The notes: generated by a model not told the origin, from the letters alone. 50,000 nt of DNA from Prorocentrum cordatum (GCA_963575745.1 CAUYUJ010022559.1:1-50000), one strand, 5' to 3'. Positions 1 through 9,810 are shown, counted from the first letter of the stretch. Program-made: numbers and translations.

Positions 1-470
1 CCAATCGACTTGCAGGTTCCAAGTCAAACAAAGCGAGATACATCCAGATGAGTCTACGCTTGCACAGGTAGTTCAAGGTTAGTCCAATGATGGTCTGGGC
101 AACGCTGGAACAACTCGTGGAATCTCCAGCGCGAGTCGATGCGCAGCAGGATTCGTTGAGCACCTAACAATCGCTGACCACCTCACCGAGCCCCGTGACA
201 TTCCACAGAGCAGCTCTGGCCTCCTCTCGGTGCACAGTCACGACGGGAAGTTTCTGCTCATGCTCTGTTTCTGGGGGCCCTTCCCCAGGTCCCGGGGCCG
301 GCAAAGCAGAGATCGGGATGAGGAGCTCAGCCATCCATGGGAAGGGGTCCAGGCCTCCGCGGAGCCACGCTGTCGAGCCAGACGTCCGGGGCAAGATCCA
401 GAACTGCCGGATCCCTGGGCTCGGGGGCAACGTTGAGCAGGGTGCAATGGGGGCCCATGGCCCATGCCAA
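1..470. other. Unrecognised GC-rich sequence
   Basis: I see no conserved gene, RNA or clear repeat here. Short overlapping frames exist on both strands but have no recognisable domain. Confidence 0.5.
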
Positions 471-1080
471 GAAACACCCTGCTCGCGTCCAGGGTGCCCT
501 GGGTTTATTGGGTTTCGATGGTTTTGCTGTGGAGAGCGTGACGTTCCTACGGCCTGGGGTCTCAGGGTTGGGTTTTCTGTTGAAGGTTTCTTGTGGTCGG
601 GCCCCTACTGTAGACTCAGGGGGGGGGAGATTTCATCGAGCCCCCATCGCCAATCGATCCGCGAGGAATCGCCGATTCGGGCTCGACGCCCCTCCCCCCG
701 ATCGGATCCCCCCCCCCCTCACGTTGCCCCTCTTGGGCGGGGGGGGGGCGAAGACCCACAGCATCGCTGCGGGGTGTCTGCTGTGGACGCGCTGTCCAGA
801 CTTGGTCGGGGGGGGGGGGGGCGTCAGCCGACCTGTGGATCCCAAGCCCGGATAGCAAGGCGCCGGAGGGGCGCGAAAAGGCCTGCCGAAGAACTCAGGA
901 AGACACGAGCAATCCTTGGACCTCGAGGGGGGGAGGGGGAGGAGGGGGAGAGGAGGAGAGGAGTAGGGGGAGGGGGGAGGGGGAGAAGGGGACAAGCTAG
1001 GTGCGGCGCGCGCTTCATATCTGACGTCCTACACCTCCCTTCCAAGTCCCTTACCAGGGCGCTGATTTTCTCTATCGCGG
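471..1080. repeat. G/C homopolymer-rich tract
   Basis: Runs of eight to twelve G or C recur, for example near 620, 705, 735 and 810, followed by a purine-rich GGGGA stretch at about 925-995. Such runs can form G-quadruplexes or slip. No gene is visible; the overlapping frames are proline, glycine and arginine low complexity. Confidence 0.6.
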
Positions 1081-1088
1081 ACTAGTGG

Positions 1089-1427
1089 GTGGTGGTGCGC
1101 GTGCGTGCGTGCGTGCGTGTGTGCGTGGTTGTGGGGTGCTGGTGCTGGTGCTGGTGCTGGTGCTGGTGCTGGTTGCCTGGTCTGGTGCTGGTGCGGTGTG
1201 CTGGTGTGCTGGTGCTGGTGCTGGTGCTGTGCTGGTGCTGGTGCTGGTGCTGGTGCTGGTGCTGGTGCTGGTGGTGCTGGTGGTGGTGGTGCTGCTGGTG
1301 CTGGTGCTGGTGGTGGTGTGGTGGTGGTGGTGGTGGTGGTGGTGGTGGTGGTGGTGGTGGTGGTGGTGGTGGTGGTGGTGGTGGTGGTGGTGTGGTGTGT
1401 GCGTGTGTGCGCGTGTGCTGTGGCATG
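1089..1427. repeat. CTGGTG hexamer array passing into (GGT)n
   Basis: After a GCGT-rich lead-in, about 180 bases are built from CTGGTG hexamers. About 80 bases of pure GGT follow, then a GTGTGC tail. The unit has no stop codon in several frames, so the poly-Trp, poly-Gly, poly-Val, poly-Thr and poly-His frames across it are products of the repeat and not genes. Confidence 0.95.
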
Positions 1428-1431
1428 GCAC

Positions 1432-1607
1432 GGGAAATGACGCCAGCGCTGCAGCGGGAGCACGAGTCGAAACGGGCGGAAGCGCGGAAATGAGGCCAGC
1501 GCTGCAGCGGGAGCACGATTCGGAACGAGCGGAAGCACGGAAATGAGGCCAGCGCTGCAGCGGGAGCACGATTCGGAACGAGCGGGGCCCGAAAATGAGG
1601 CCGGCGC
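1432..1607. repeat. 53-bp tandem repeat, about 3.2 copies
   Basis: The motif CCAGCGCTGCAGCGGGAGCA starts at 1443, 1496 and 1549, an exact 53-base spacing. Each unit continues with a CGATTCGGAACGAGCGGAAG-type segment and GGAAATGAGG. The last unit is diverged. CAGCGCTG is a short palindrome inside the unit. Confidence 0.9.
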
Positions 1608-1756
1608 CTCGGCGAGAGCAGCATTTTGAAAAAAATGCAGGCGAAAACCCAACTCCCGGGAATCCTGTGTGTAAAAAAGCAGGACGCGGGGGGGGTCGGC
1701 TACTTTCAGGCCGCCATCGGGGGAAGAGGGAGAGTAGTATTCATATTGAGTAATTG

Positions 1757-1834
1757 TGGAGGAGGAGGAGGAGGAAGGAGGAGGAGGAGGAGGAGGAGGA
1801 GGAGGAGGAGGAGGAGGAGGAGGAGGAGGAGGAG
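1757..1834. repeat. (GGA)n microsatellite
   Basis: Nearly pure GGA triplets with one GAA interruption. It gives poly-Arg, poly-Glu and poly-Leu false frames. Confidence 0.95.
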
Positions 1835-1976
1835 CGAAGGACCTTCTGGAGCGAGCTTCCGGGCACGCGTGTTCGGACACGCTTTGAAAAAAAGAGCCTC
1901 TCGGAGGGGGGGAGGGCGTCGGCAGATCACCCCACCGCGAGGTGTGGCCCCAGACCTCCCACATTTTTTAAACAGT

Positions 1977-2167
1977 TTGTTGTTGATTCGCGGGTCGAGA
2001 GCGCAGCTCTTCTGGTCGAAGCTAAGCGGGCCGCGCGAAGCTTGAATTAACCAGAGATGGGGGAGGAGAAGGGGGGCGCAGCCTCAGAACGAGGCCGGGA
2101 GGAGGCAAAGCCTCGGAATCAGGCGGTGCCGTAGCCGATGTACTTGCAAAGGAGCGCCGATCCACCG
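1977..2167 (+). mobile_element. SINE-like element, copy 1, with 5S-rRNA-like internal motifs
   Basis: Positions 1983-2158 match 34297-34472 at the same 176-base length with only about seven mismatches by eye. The body is flanked by TTTAAACAGT (1967-1976) and TTTAAAACAGT (2168-2178), a probable target-site duplication with one indel. Inside, GAAGCTAAGCGGG (2018-2030) resembles the A box of 5S rRNA genes. GATGGGGGAGGA and the downstream GGTGCCGTAGCC (to 2136) resemble later 5S segments in the same order, with extra sequence between. The 5S origin is inference; the duplication and flanks are seen. No protein is encoded. Confidence 0.65.
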
Positions 2168-2178
2168 TTTAAAACAGT

Positions 2179-3038
2179 CAGGGCCGTGGTATCGCTCGGG
2201 CGTGTGCACTGTTCTCCTCGGCGAGGACCATCGAGGAGCATCCTGGATCATTCGGCGAACGCGCGAGACCGAGCAAAAAGCACAGGGAGTGGACGCCCGA
2301 GCGCTGGCCAGAGGCTGAGCTTTGTGCGCCGCGTGCGGCCTCATGGGTGCCTCGCTGGGCTCCGCCACGGCCGTGGGAGCCTGGTCTCGGGAGGGAGGGC
2401 CGGCCCCGGGGGGGGACGGGGGCCCCAGGGTCAGGTCTCCCTGGGGTTGTGGAGGACGATCAGTGGAGAGGAAGCGTGTTGCCAACTGATTTCCAGGTGT
2501 CTCGAACATGTGTGAAAACTGTTTGAACCATAAAACCATGCTTCAAACACTTCCAGGACATTTTCTATATTCTCAACACATGTTTAATTCGATGATAGGA
2601 CTGTTCGGGTGTCCATTGTCGTGGCATCCACAACCCTGGGTCCTCGTTTCGGGGGAGAAAAGAGAAGCGAGACGTCGGGTCTCCGCGCGGGGACGAGGGC
2701 CAGCAGCGTTGCTGTCAGTGTCGCCGCGGGCGTTCTGTCCATAGAGTCGGACCGAGGTATGAGATCGAGGACGGTTCGGGGAGGGGGCTCTCATGTTACT
2801 CGTGTTTGTTGGAGGTTGTTGTGCATCCTGGGGGGGGGCCCTCGAGTGCTCTTCATTTTGGCCGGCGGAGGGTCTTATGTTCTTGAAGGATGTTCTTCTG
2901 TCCTAGGTCCGATTGTAGCATGTGTGTCGCAGAGAGTCGCCTGCCCAACGGCGGCCGCAGCCGATTTTTGGACACCACTTGCTGTGTGTGGCGCCGTGCC
3001 CGATTGCGGCGTTCCAGAGGCAGGGCCTCGCTCTCCAG
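2179..3038. other. Unrecognised sequence
   Basis: No conserved gene or RNA recognised. The stretch 2510-2610 is less GC-rich than its surroundings. The frames present are short and have no domain. Confidence 0.5.
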
Positions 3039-3039
3039 G

Positions 3040-3205
3040 GTCGACGGAGTTGCCGTCTCTTCCGCGGCGGAAGGGCGGCGGGAAGCCGGAGGAAGGAGCA
3101 CGCGGGCGGCTCCGCGGGCGGAAGGCCCGCGGAAGCTGGCGGAGGTAAGCGACGCGCCCTCGAGAGATGCCAAGGTGCTTGGATTCAGGGTCTCTGGGGC
3201 CCGCA
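3040..3205 (+). repeat. Dispersed repeat R1, copy 1
   Basis: The order GAGTTGCC-TCTCTTCC, then GGCGGAAG-rich hairpins, then GGAGGTAAGCGACGCGCC and AGAGATG is repeated at about 12620-12790. The GCGGAAG/CTTCCGC words make short inverted repeats, so the transcript or single strand would fold. There is no coding evidence. Confidence 0.6.
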
Positions 3206-3460
3206 TTCTGTTCCGTGCCCCGTCTGGGCGTGCCATTCCTCAGGGGCTCCCGCTGACGTCGCCGCCAGGGCAGGGCGCGCGCGAGGACCGGGAGGAGACG
3301 GCCAGGGCGGGCGAAAGTCGAGGGTCCTAATATAGGGGCCCCATCCTGCCCATGCGATTCGCGCATTGCCTTCTCTGCTAGTCTCGAGCGGGTTGTGCGG
3401 CCGCAGTCTCGCCGGTCCGCGTCCACCAGGTCCGGTCCCAGGTCGTTTCCACTGAGGGGT

Positions 3461-3690
3461 GTTTTGCTAAGGGGAGTGCCGAAAATAGAAGAACGGAAAA
3501 TGGCATGAACATAAAAACTCGGAGGTCCGCGCGGATTTCTCGCATCCGCGCTGGACCCTCCTCCATGGCGCGCTCCGCGCGCCAGGGGCGGCGCCGGAGG
3601 CGCCGCCAGGGGGGTCCAGCGCGGATCCGAGAAATCCGCGCGGACCTCCGAGTTTTATGTTTATGTCATTGGTCGTTCCCTTAGAAAACT
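3461..3690. mobile_element. Foldback element A (MITE-like long inverted repeat)
   Basis: The arms 3509-3556 and 3614-3663 are nearly perfect reverse complements over about 50 bases, running from ACATAAAA-CTCGGAGGTCC to CCGCGCTGGACC. Weaker pairing extends outward to CTAAGGG (3467) and CCCTTAG (3684). The 55-base loop holds two further hairpins, GGCGCGC/GCGCGCC and GGCGGCGCC/GGCGCCGCC. No transposase is present. A non-autonomous DNA transposon or an inverted duplication would both fit. Confidence 0.7.
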
Positions 3691-3925
3691 GCAGCCAAGA
3701 CGCCGAAATCAGGACCACGTGGGGCCCTGATTTTCGGGCCGCTTCCCGGAGCTCCAGGTCGGGGCTGCGAAGTACTCGCGGCCGGGGGTCGACGTGGCCA
3801 GTGGAAGCCCCTTCGCGGCGGCGAAACACGGCGGCGAAGGCTTCGCCGCCTTGTTTGATGCGCCTTATGGTTGAGGCAGTCGGTGTGGACGCTCCGCGAC
3901 CTTTTCTCGATGCGAGCAATTTCCG
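3691..3925. other. Unrecognised spacer between two foldbacks
   Basis: GC-rich, with no gene or array seen. The AGGCTTCGCCGCCTT-type words make small local hairpins. Confidence 0.4.
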
Positions 3926-3929
3926 GACA

Positions 3930-4084
3930 CGCGCAGGGGGGGTAGGGGGAGGGGGGAAGGCTTCTTAGAAGGAGGCTGCTTCTTTGAAGGCGTGGGCCTG
4001 ATCTATAAATGGGAAGTCGGCGCCTTCTAAGAAGCAGCCTCTTTAAAAGAAGCCTTCAACCCTCCCCCTACCCCCTGTTGCGCG
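3930..4084. mobile_element. Foldback element B
   Basis: The left arm begins CGCGCAGGGGGGGTAGGGG and contains GAAGGCTTCTTAGAAGG. The right arm ends with its reverse complement, TAGAAGCAGCC through CCCCCTACCCCCTGTTGCGCG. The arms are about 60-65 bases with small mismatches, around a loop of about 25 bases that includes TCTATAAATGGG. No coding capacity and no clear target duplication. Confidence 0.7.
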
Positions 4085-4139
4085 CCGCCAAGATTTGTTC
4101 ATGTTTGCCAGCTTGGACCCTAAGCATTTCATTATTGCA

Positions 4140-4470
4140 CTCTGCATGCGTGTCACATGTGGTACAACCCATGTGTCGAGACGTAACCATTGTGGCGAAG
4201 CCTGGTGCAAAGCGCTTGGTGCAGCCCATGTGATACAATCGGCGTGGCGCAAGCTACGTGGTGCACCCCACGTGATGCAATCCAACACGTGTGGCAGAAG
4301 CTGTGCGATGTACTGCTCGTGACCTGCACGTGTGGTGGTGACGGCGTGTGAGGCGCCATCCGTGTGGCGCATGCCGTGCGCGGCAAGCCCTGCCGGGTGG
4401 TGACAGCGTGCGAGACGCCATCCGTGTGGTGCATGCCGTGCGCTGCAAGCTCTGCTGTGTGACGCGACCA
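4140..4470. repeat. CATGTGGTGCAA-type minisatellite
   Basis: Degenerate units of about 17 bases around CATGTGGTGCA recur from 4150 to 4320. They are followed by two 62-base units starting GCCATCCGTGTGG at 4355 and 4417. Related words recur at 32190-32290, and reversed near 11540-11620 and 36480-36560. Confidence 0.65.
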
Positions 4471-4855
4471 CGCTACGTGCCCGGCGCCCTGCTGCACGCG
4501 CGGCCAGCCACGCACGGGCACGAGGCGCCCACGGGGCGCCCACCGGGCGGCCGCCAACGGCCCAGCAGGCGAAACCTCGGCAGCCCCAGTGGGGGGGCCC
4601 CTCGCCGTTACGGACGTACACGGTTCATGGCTAATTCTTCGAGGGTTCTTTGATTTTTGTTGGGGGGGCCAGGATCCTTTCATGTCTAATGCTTTCACCC
4701 TGGGCCTCTCCCTGGCCGCTAGGGGGCCAGGAACAATAAGAAACGAGCACAATCAGAGATGAGCGCGATTAGAAATGAACGACGTGTACTGTGGTAGAGG
4801 CCTGGGCCGCGCATGGAGGTCGGAACAGAAAAGGGATTCGGAGGCCTCCAACCAG
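4471..4855. other. Unrecognised GC-rich sequence
   Basis: No gene, RNA or clear tandem unit recognised. Confidence 0.45.
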
Positions 4856-5040
4856 CGTGGTGACGACACCGCGTGGTGAGTCGGCGAGGATTCGAGGTCA
4901 CCGCACGGGTTTGGGTCTCCGGTCGTTCTCCGAGGACGTCTCGGGCGACTGAGGCCTCCAAGGCCCCACAACCGTGCGGGGACGGACTGCACGGTGAGGT
5001 CTTTGGGGAATCCGAGGTCACCACGCGGTCCGGCACCACA
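4856..5040 (+). repeat. Local duplication, copy 1
   Basis: The order GGTGACGACACCG, AGTCGGCGAGGATTCG, TCTCCGAGGACGTCTCGGG, then CTGCACGGTGAGGTCT is repeated about 530 bases downstream at 5387-5560. Part of the unit (GAGGTCACC...GCACCACACGGG) also recurs inside this copy. Confidence 0.6.
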
Positions 5041-5386
5041 CGGGCTTGGGGACCCGAAAAGCTGCCAGGGCCAACCCTTTCACCCTGTCCATTCCCAGCG
5101 GGTTTCCCACCAGTTGTTCCAGCCCGGGCGACCTCGTCCCATCTGTTTCGGGCTCGCCTCAGCCCCTGGAAGTTTCGCCAGCCCCGGCCACTCCAATCTG
5201 CATTGGATTTCCAGCTCCCGCGCTTCTTTGAAATGCTAATATCTTCTTGTGCTCCCAAGGACTGGGCCACCGCCTCCGAGGACCGAGAGAGGGGGTCAGA
5301 GACGGGGATGAGCAAGCCCACGCCTCCAGCGCATTGATCCTTTCAGTCTGGCCATTTCTTATCTTACACATCCCGAGACGGTACGG
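5041..5386. other. Unrecognised spacer between duplicated segments
   Basis: No gene recognised. The stretch 5255-5300 loosely resembles the core of dispersed repeat A but is too weak to call. Confidence 0.4.
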
Positions 5387-5560
5387 TGACCACACCGAAT
5401 GAGTGAGTGGCGATTCGGGGTGACCGCACAAATTTTGGGCTCCTGTCGTACTCCGAGGATGTCTCGGGTGCCTGGGGCTTCCCAATGTTCAAAAGCCGGC
5501 CGGTGACGAACTGTGCGGTGAGGTCTCTGGGCACACCACGCGGCCTGTCGCCGCACCGCC
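5387..5560 (+). repeat. Local duplication, copy 2
   Basis: Matches 4856-5040 in the same orientation (ACTCCGAGGATGTCTCGGG, then CTGTGCGGTGAGGTCTCTGG). Divergence is moderate, so the duplication is not recent. Confidence 0.6.
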
Positions 5561-5690
5561 TCGGGACCCCCAGCGTGCCAGTAATGGCACCTCGTGGAAG
5601 CAGCTCACCGTGAACTGTTGCCTGGAGCGGCGGACCCGGCCTGCACCTCTGTCAGGAGCGCAGCCCTCGTGGGCGGTTGCGTTCCAGGTC

Positions 5691-5840
5691 AGGGCTGGAC
5701 CTACACGCTGTTCTGCTGGACTTCGGCCGTGTCTTGTTTGTCGTCTTTGTCGTCTCGGCAGGGAGGTACAGGAAAGCCGGTAGAGCAAAACGAAGAACAA
5801 AACGAAAGCAGCACGGAAAACAACGTGTAGGTCCAGCCCT
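5691..5840. mobile_element. Foldback element C, copy 1
   Basis: The terminal inverted repeats AGGGCTGGACCTACACG and CGTGTAGGTCCAGCCCT enclose arms that pair imperfectly over about 70 bases, with T-rich GTTTGTCGTCTTTG on one side and CGAAGAACAAAACG on the other. Total length is 150 bases. The same termini and arm composition occur at 15824-15972 (149 bases), so this is a family. A CTC array abuts the right end. No transposase is present. Confidence 0.75.
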
Positions 5841-5932
5841 CCTCCTCCTCCTCCTCCTTCTCCTCCTCCTCCTCCTGCTCCTCTTCCTTCTCCTCGGACT
5901 CCTCCCCCTCCTCCCCCTCCTCCTTCAGGTTT
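5839..5932. repeat. (CTC)n microsatellite
   Basis: CTC/CTT triplets directly abut the right end of foldback C. Confidence 0.9.
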
Positions 5933-6139
5933 GATCGTCCTCGCCTCGGGCTCCGCGTGGCGGGCCCCCCCGGGTGGTGTCCACACGGCTGCGGCCGCGT
6001 CCTTCCGCCCTCGCGCGCTGCTCCAGCTGGCCAGGCGCTCGCGCCCTCCAGCCCGGAAGACTCTCGCCCTGGGTGGTCATGCGAGCGAGAGGCAGCGCCA
6101 ACGCTCCTGGTGCGGGCAAGACGTCTTGGGTGTCTTGGC
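5933..6139. other. Unrecognised spacer
   Basis: GC-rich sequence between the CTC and GGA arrays; nothing recognised. Confidence 0.4.
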
Positions 6140-6196
6140 AGGAGGAGGAGGAGGAGGAGGAGGAGGAGGAGGAGGAGGAGGAGGAGGAGGAGGAGG
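6140..6196. repeat. (GGA)n microsatellite
   Basis: About 19 GGA triplets. With the CTC array 200 bases upstream it forms an inverted pair that could fold. Confidence 0.95.
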
Positions 6197-6400
6197 GGGT
6201 CAAGCATCGAGCCCGGGACATGTCTGGAGAACAGCTCTCTGACCGACCAGCATGCCGAGGGGATTCCTCCTCCGCGGCAACGAGGGGGCTCCCGGAGGCG
6301 CCGAGTAAGGGCGAACAACGCCCGAAGCCGTCCGCCCTCGGAGCTCGATGCTGGACCTCGTTCCACTTTTTCGGCGCGAGAGGGGCCTGGGGACGTCGAT

Positions 6401-6627
6401 CTAGGCCTCCCAGATGGGGTCCGAGTAGATGGGGCCGAAGGATCGCGCCGCATCGCCGATGCATCGGCGATGCGGCTCGCTGTGGAGCCCGACTTTCCCC
6501 ACGCCGACGTCGCCGATGCATCACCGACGTCGCCGATGCATCGTCGATGCATCGATTGGCGATACATCGGCGATCCTGCGCAACCCTTCGCCTCCATCTA
6601 CTCGGACCCCATCTAGGAGACTTCTAG
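6401..6627. mobile_element. Foldback element D with ATGCAT-rich core
   Basis: The left arm from CTAG (6401) through CAGATGGGGTCCGAGTAGATG pairs with the right arm, TCTACTCGGACCCCATCTAG, ending at CTAG (6624-6627). Pairing continues inward to about 60 bases. The core repeats CGCCGATGCATCGGCG-type words, which are themselves palindromic around ATGCAT. The dense inverted structure suggests a MITE-like insertion. Confidence 0.7.
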
Positions 6628-8235
6628 TCGACGACCGCCGGCGGCTGCGCCACGGCCGGAACTCTCCACAGCGGAGAGGCCTGCGCGGAGGCCCCGGGAG
6701 GGCTGCCCGTGCGAGGCCCAGCAGAACGGCGGAAGCCACGCCAGGCTCTCCGAGAACCAGCTTCGGGTATAGCCAGGATTCCAGGTAAGGGACCCGGCTA
6801 GCAGTACCCCGCAGCCCCTAATCGACCATAATCACTAAACCAGGTCTGCCGTAGCTGGTGTTTTTCGGGTGACGGCGGCTCCGGCTAGTGGAATGGGGCG
6901 GGGGTGGCGTCCCCCAGGACGGTGAAGGCGTTTGATACGGTGCTCCACCAGCTTCCAGACCCTGGATTCCTTATCTGAGGATTCCTTATCCAACGCCCCC
7001 ACCGTGCACACCACGAAGCCAGGTCCCACTCAACCCGGTCTTGCCAACGCCCGAGCACTACCAGACCCATGTGCCGCCGCGCCGTTTGTTCCGACGCGTG
7101 GCTTCCCGCCTCGGGGAGGCCGTTTCGCCCACCAGGGCGAACTCCGCCTGGGGCGTGGGGTTTGCCGGAAAGAGTGAGAGGGAGAAGGCCCTCTCAGAAG
7201 GCGGAGGGACTTCTCAGAAGCCATCGCGCTTCCTGAGAGGCTTTCTGTGTCTTCGGGGGAGGCCGAGGAGACTTCCTCGGAAGGCTTGGGGGCATCTGAG
7301 CTTCCTGAGAAGGCCCGCCCCTTCTTACTTCCCCCCGGGCTCACCGTCGACATCTCTCCGACGACGTGATTTTTCCAGGCCGGGCTTCGTCAGCTCTCGT
7401 CGGCCTTGCCGCCACGGGATGCCTCCCAGCGGCCGCGCCTCACCGAGAGCGTTCCGGGTGTGCGTGACCCGAAAGCCAGGCACGACTCAAGATCTCCGAC
7501 GGGATCATTTTTCAGTTCCAGCGTTCTTCCCCGATGTCGGCTCTGGGGTCCGCTGCCGAGCCCCAGGGCAATGAGAAACGAGTCGGCGCGAAGACTGCGA
7601 CCAGGATCGCGAGCTCGGGGGCCCCGAATAGAACAAATCAAGTCGCCGGATATCTGGGAGCACGTCAAAACATCTGGCGGCGACGACGGGGACGACGACG
7701 GCAGTCGGGGCCATTGAAGCCAGGACATGGCAGGCCGGGACTTTTGCCAGATTCCAACGGCAGAGAAGTTAAGCTGCAGTGCGTTGCTTCGGGCGCGACA
7801 GGATGCTCCGGTATGCGCGGCAGGTTCGCCTCGTGCCGACAGGCGGCGCCATCGCTGCACTCCGCCAGTGACCCAGAACCAGCCGATGTTGAACGAGCGG
7901 AATTTTCGGAAACGGCAGATCGCTCAAATCTGAACAGTCCCCTCGGTGTCAGGAGGCGCCGCTGGGGGCGACACGAAGCGACCATGCTGTATTAAAGTCC
8001 CCTCTTAACACGGGGCCCTGATGCAGCGACGGCGGCGACGGCGTCCTCGGACATCCTGCAAGGTGTTTTTGTTCAATCTGCGGCTCCAGAGCTCCCGACC
8101 CCTTCCCTGCAGGGTGTTTTTTAATAGCCCCGGGTTCCAAAAGCGGCCCCGCGTGGCGCACATGTGGGAGAAACACCGGGATCGGAACTCGTTTGTTGTC
8201 ACAACGTGGACGACCAGAGGTCTCGACCCATCCCC
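6628..8235. other. Unrecognised sequence
   Basis: No conserved domain recognised in any frame. A partly self-complementary CTTCTCAGAAGGC-rich patch lies at 7180-7320. A GCCGCCACGGGATGCC motif near 7408 belongs to a small dispersed motif group also seen near 30790 and 40115. Confidence 0.4.
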
Positions 8236-8237
8236 CC

Positions 8238-8312
8238 CCTGGACCAGCTCTCCGTCCTGAGCCGTTCGTGGTCGGCCCCTGGGGCTGGCGAGGGCCTCCA
8301 GAGGCCGGAAAT
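8238..8312 (-). repeat. Dispersed repeat A, minus-strand copy
   Basis: Read on the minus strand this has GGCCTCTGGAGGCCCTCG, CCCCAGGGGCCG, then ACGAACGGCTCAGGACGGAG. That is the same order as the plus-strand copies at 8878, 10000, 14932, 28991 and 34180. Confidence 0.55.
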
Positions 8313-8414
8313 GTAAAAAAGCCTCGCGTCGCGATTCCCCAATCAGTGCTTGCACTGAAGGGGTCCTAGCGGATATTGAAAGATTTGGCGAAAGTTTGCC
8401 GCCGATTTTGGTGG

Positions 8415-8520
8415 CTTGCTGAGTTCCTGGGTTCCCGGTTCCAGGTTCCCGGGTTTCTGGTCATTGGATCCGGGCCGATTTCGGTGGGTTCCGGGTTCCC
8501 GGGTTGCCGGATTACCGGTC
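8415..8520. repeat. GGTTCCCGG short repeats
   Basis: Loose copies of GGTTCCCGGGTT and GTTCCAGGTTCCC recur over about 100 bases. Confidence 0.6.
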
Positions 8521-8862
8521 GACCTCCTTATCGGTCTCTCGATCGATCCCATTTCAGACCATCCACTGATGGGGGTTTTGCTCTGGTGTATCATGTGTGT
8601 TCACGACGATGCGACGGGGGTCCGAGGTCCGAGGACGCGGCGGCGGCGGCGACGGACCGAGGACCCCATGGAAGCGGGGCGGCCGACGTGGCTCGCGGCC
8701 GCTGCGAACCCCAGCGGCCGCGGCCGCGACGCCCCTGGCCCGAGCAGGCCGCCGGACCTGCTGGCGGAGGGCCGGCGGCAGGGGCCGCCGTCGCCGGAGG
8801 GCCGGGCACAGATCGGCCCGCGGGCTGCCAAGTGACTACCCGGACCCTCTCGCGGGTCATGA
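8521..8862. other. Unrecognised, GCGGCGGC-rich
   Basis: Contains GGC-rich stretches at 8635-8830 but no defined repeat or gene. Confidence 0.4.
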
Positions 8863-9004
8863 AAAAATCACGACGGGCGGTTTTTCTATTTCGGGGGCCC
8901 TCGCTGGGTCCCAGGACCATCAAAGAACAACTCAGGATGAAGAACTGGTCTCAGGGACCTCTGGGGGTCGACGTTGCGAAAAAATCACGTCGTCGGGGGT
9001 CTGG
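8863..9004 (+). repeat. Dispersed repeat A, copy
   Basis: Core GGGGGCCCTCGCTGGGTCCC, then ACAACTCAGGATGAAGAACTGG, then a tail ACGTTGCGAAAAAATCACG. A related GTCATGAAAAAATCACGACG word lies just upstream at about 8877. This is one of the clearest copies of the family. Confidence 0.65.
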
Positions 9005-9299
9005 GTAGATCCCCCAGAGGTGCTGCCATCGCATTGTTTCATGATGGGCACGGCTCTGCCCTGTTGGAGCGGTGTGGCTCGAAGAGGGCAGCAGACAGAT
9101 AGGGTTCCAGGGTTCACGGGAAAATTGTGACGGAAGGCTGATGGGTAGCTTTCGGTTGCCAGGGGCCCTGACCCTGACCCTCGGGCCGTCAACAAGAAGG
9201 CTTGGGATGAAAAGGCGTTCCCGGGGAAAGTTCCAGACCTCTGGGGAGCCGCGTTGCGGCAATAATCGTGAGGCCGATGCTCTGGGCTTGCCAGGCTAG
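9005..9299. other. Unrecognised sequence
   Basis: No gene recognised; leads into the 102-bp array. Confidence 0.4.
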
Positions 9300-9810
9300 A
9301 CCTCTCAGGAGCCCACGAAAGTGGCGACAGTTTCACACTTCGCAGCCCCCCAAGGAGCCGCGAGTTCTCAACGGGTCCCCCGTACCATTCCACCCTGCGC
9401 GACCTTACAGGGGCCCACGAAAGTGGCAACAGTTTCATGCTTCGCAGCCCCACAGGGAGCCGCGAGGTTTCAATTGGGTCCCAGTACCATTCCACACGGC
9501 TTGGCCTCCCACGAGCCGACGAGAGTGGCGAAAGTTTCACACTCCGCAGCCCCGCAGGGAGCCGCGAGGTCTCAACTGGATCCCCAGGTAACTCCACTCC
9601 GCGCGACCTCCCAAGAGCGGATCCCTGTACAACTCCACTCAGCTGGACCTCGTAGGAGCCCACGAAAGTGGCGACAGTTTCACGCTGCGCAGCCCCCCCC
9701 CCCCAGGGCCCAGGGAGCCCCCGTGTAGATCCACTCCGCGCGAGCCGACGAGAGTGGCGACGGTTGCACGCTTCGCAGCCCTACAGGGAGCCACTCCGCT
9801 GGACCTCCCA
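9300..9810. repeat. 102-bp minisatellite, five copies
   Basis: The core ACGAAAGTGGCGACAGTTTC recurs with GTGGCG at 9321, 9423, 9525, 9668 and 9754, giving spacings of 102, 102, 143 and 86. Units also carry CGCAGCCCC and GGAGCCGCGAG. Because 102 is divisible by three, the same peptide repeats in long false frames on both strands. Confidence 0.85.

Noticed and set aside
1983-2158. A functional 5S rRNA gene
   Set aside because: Only three short patches resemble 5S and extra sequence separates them, so it cannot fold as 5S. A SINE-like element with a 5S-like head fits better.
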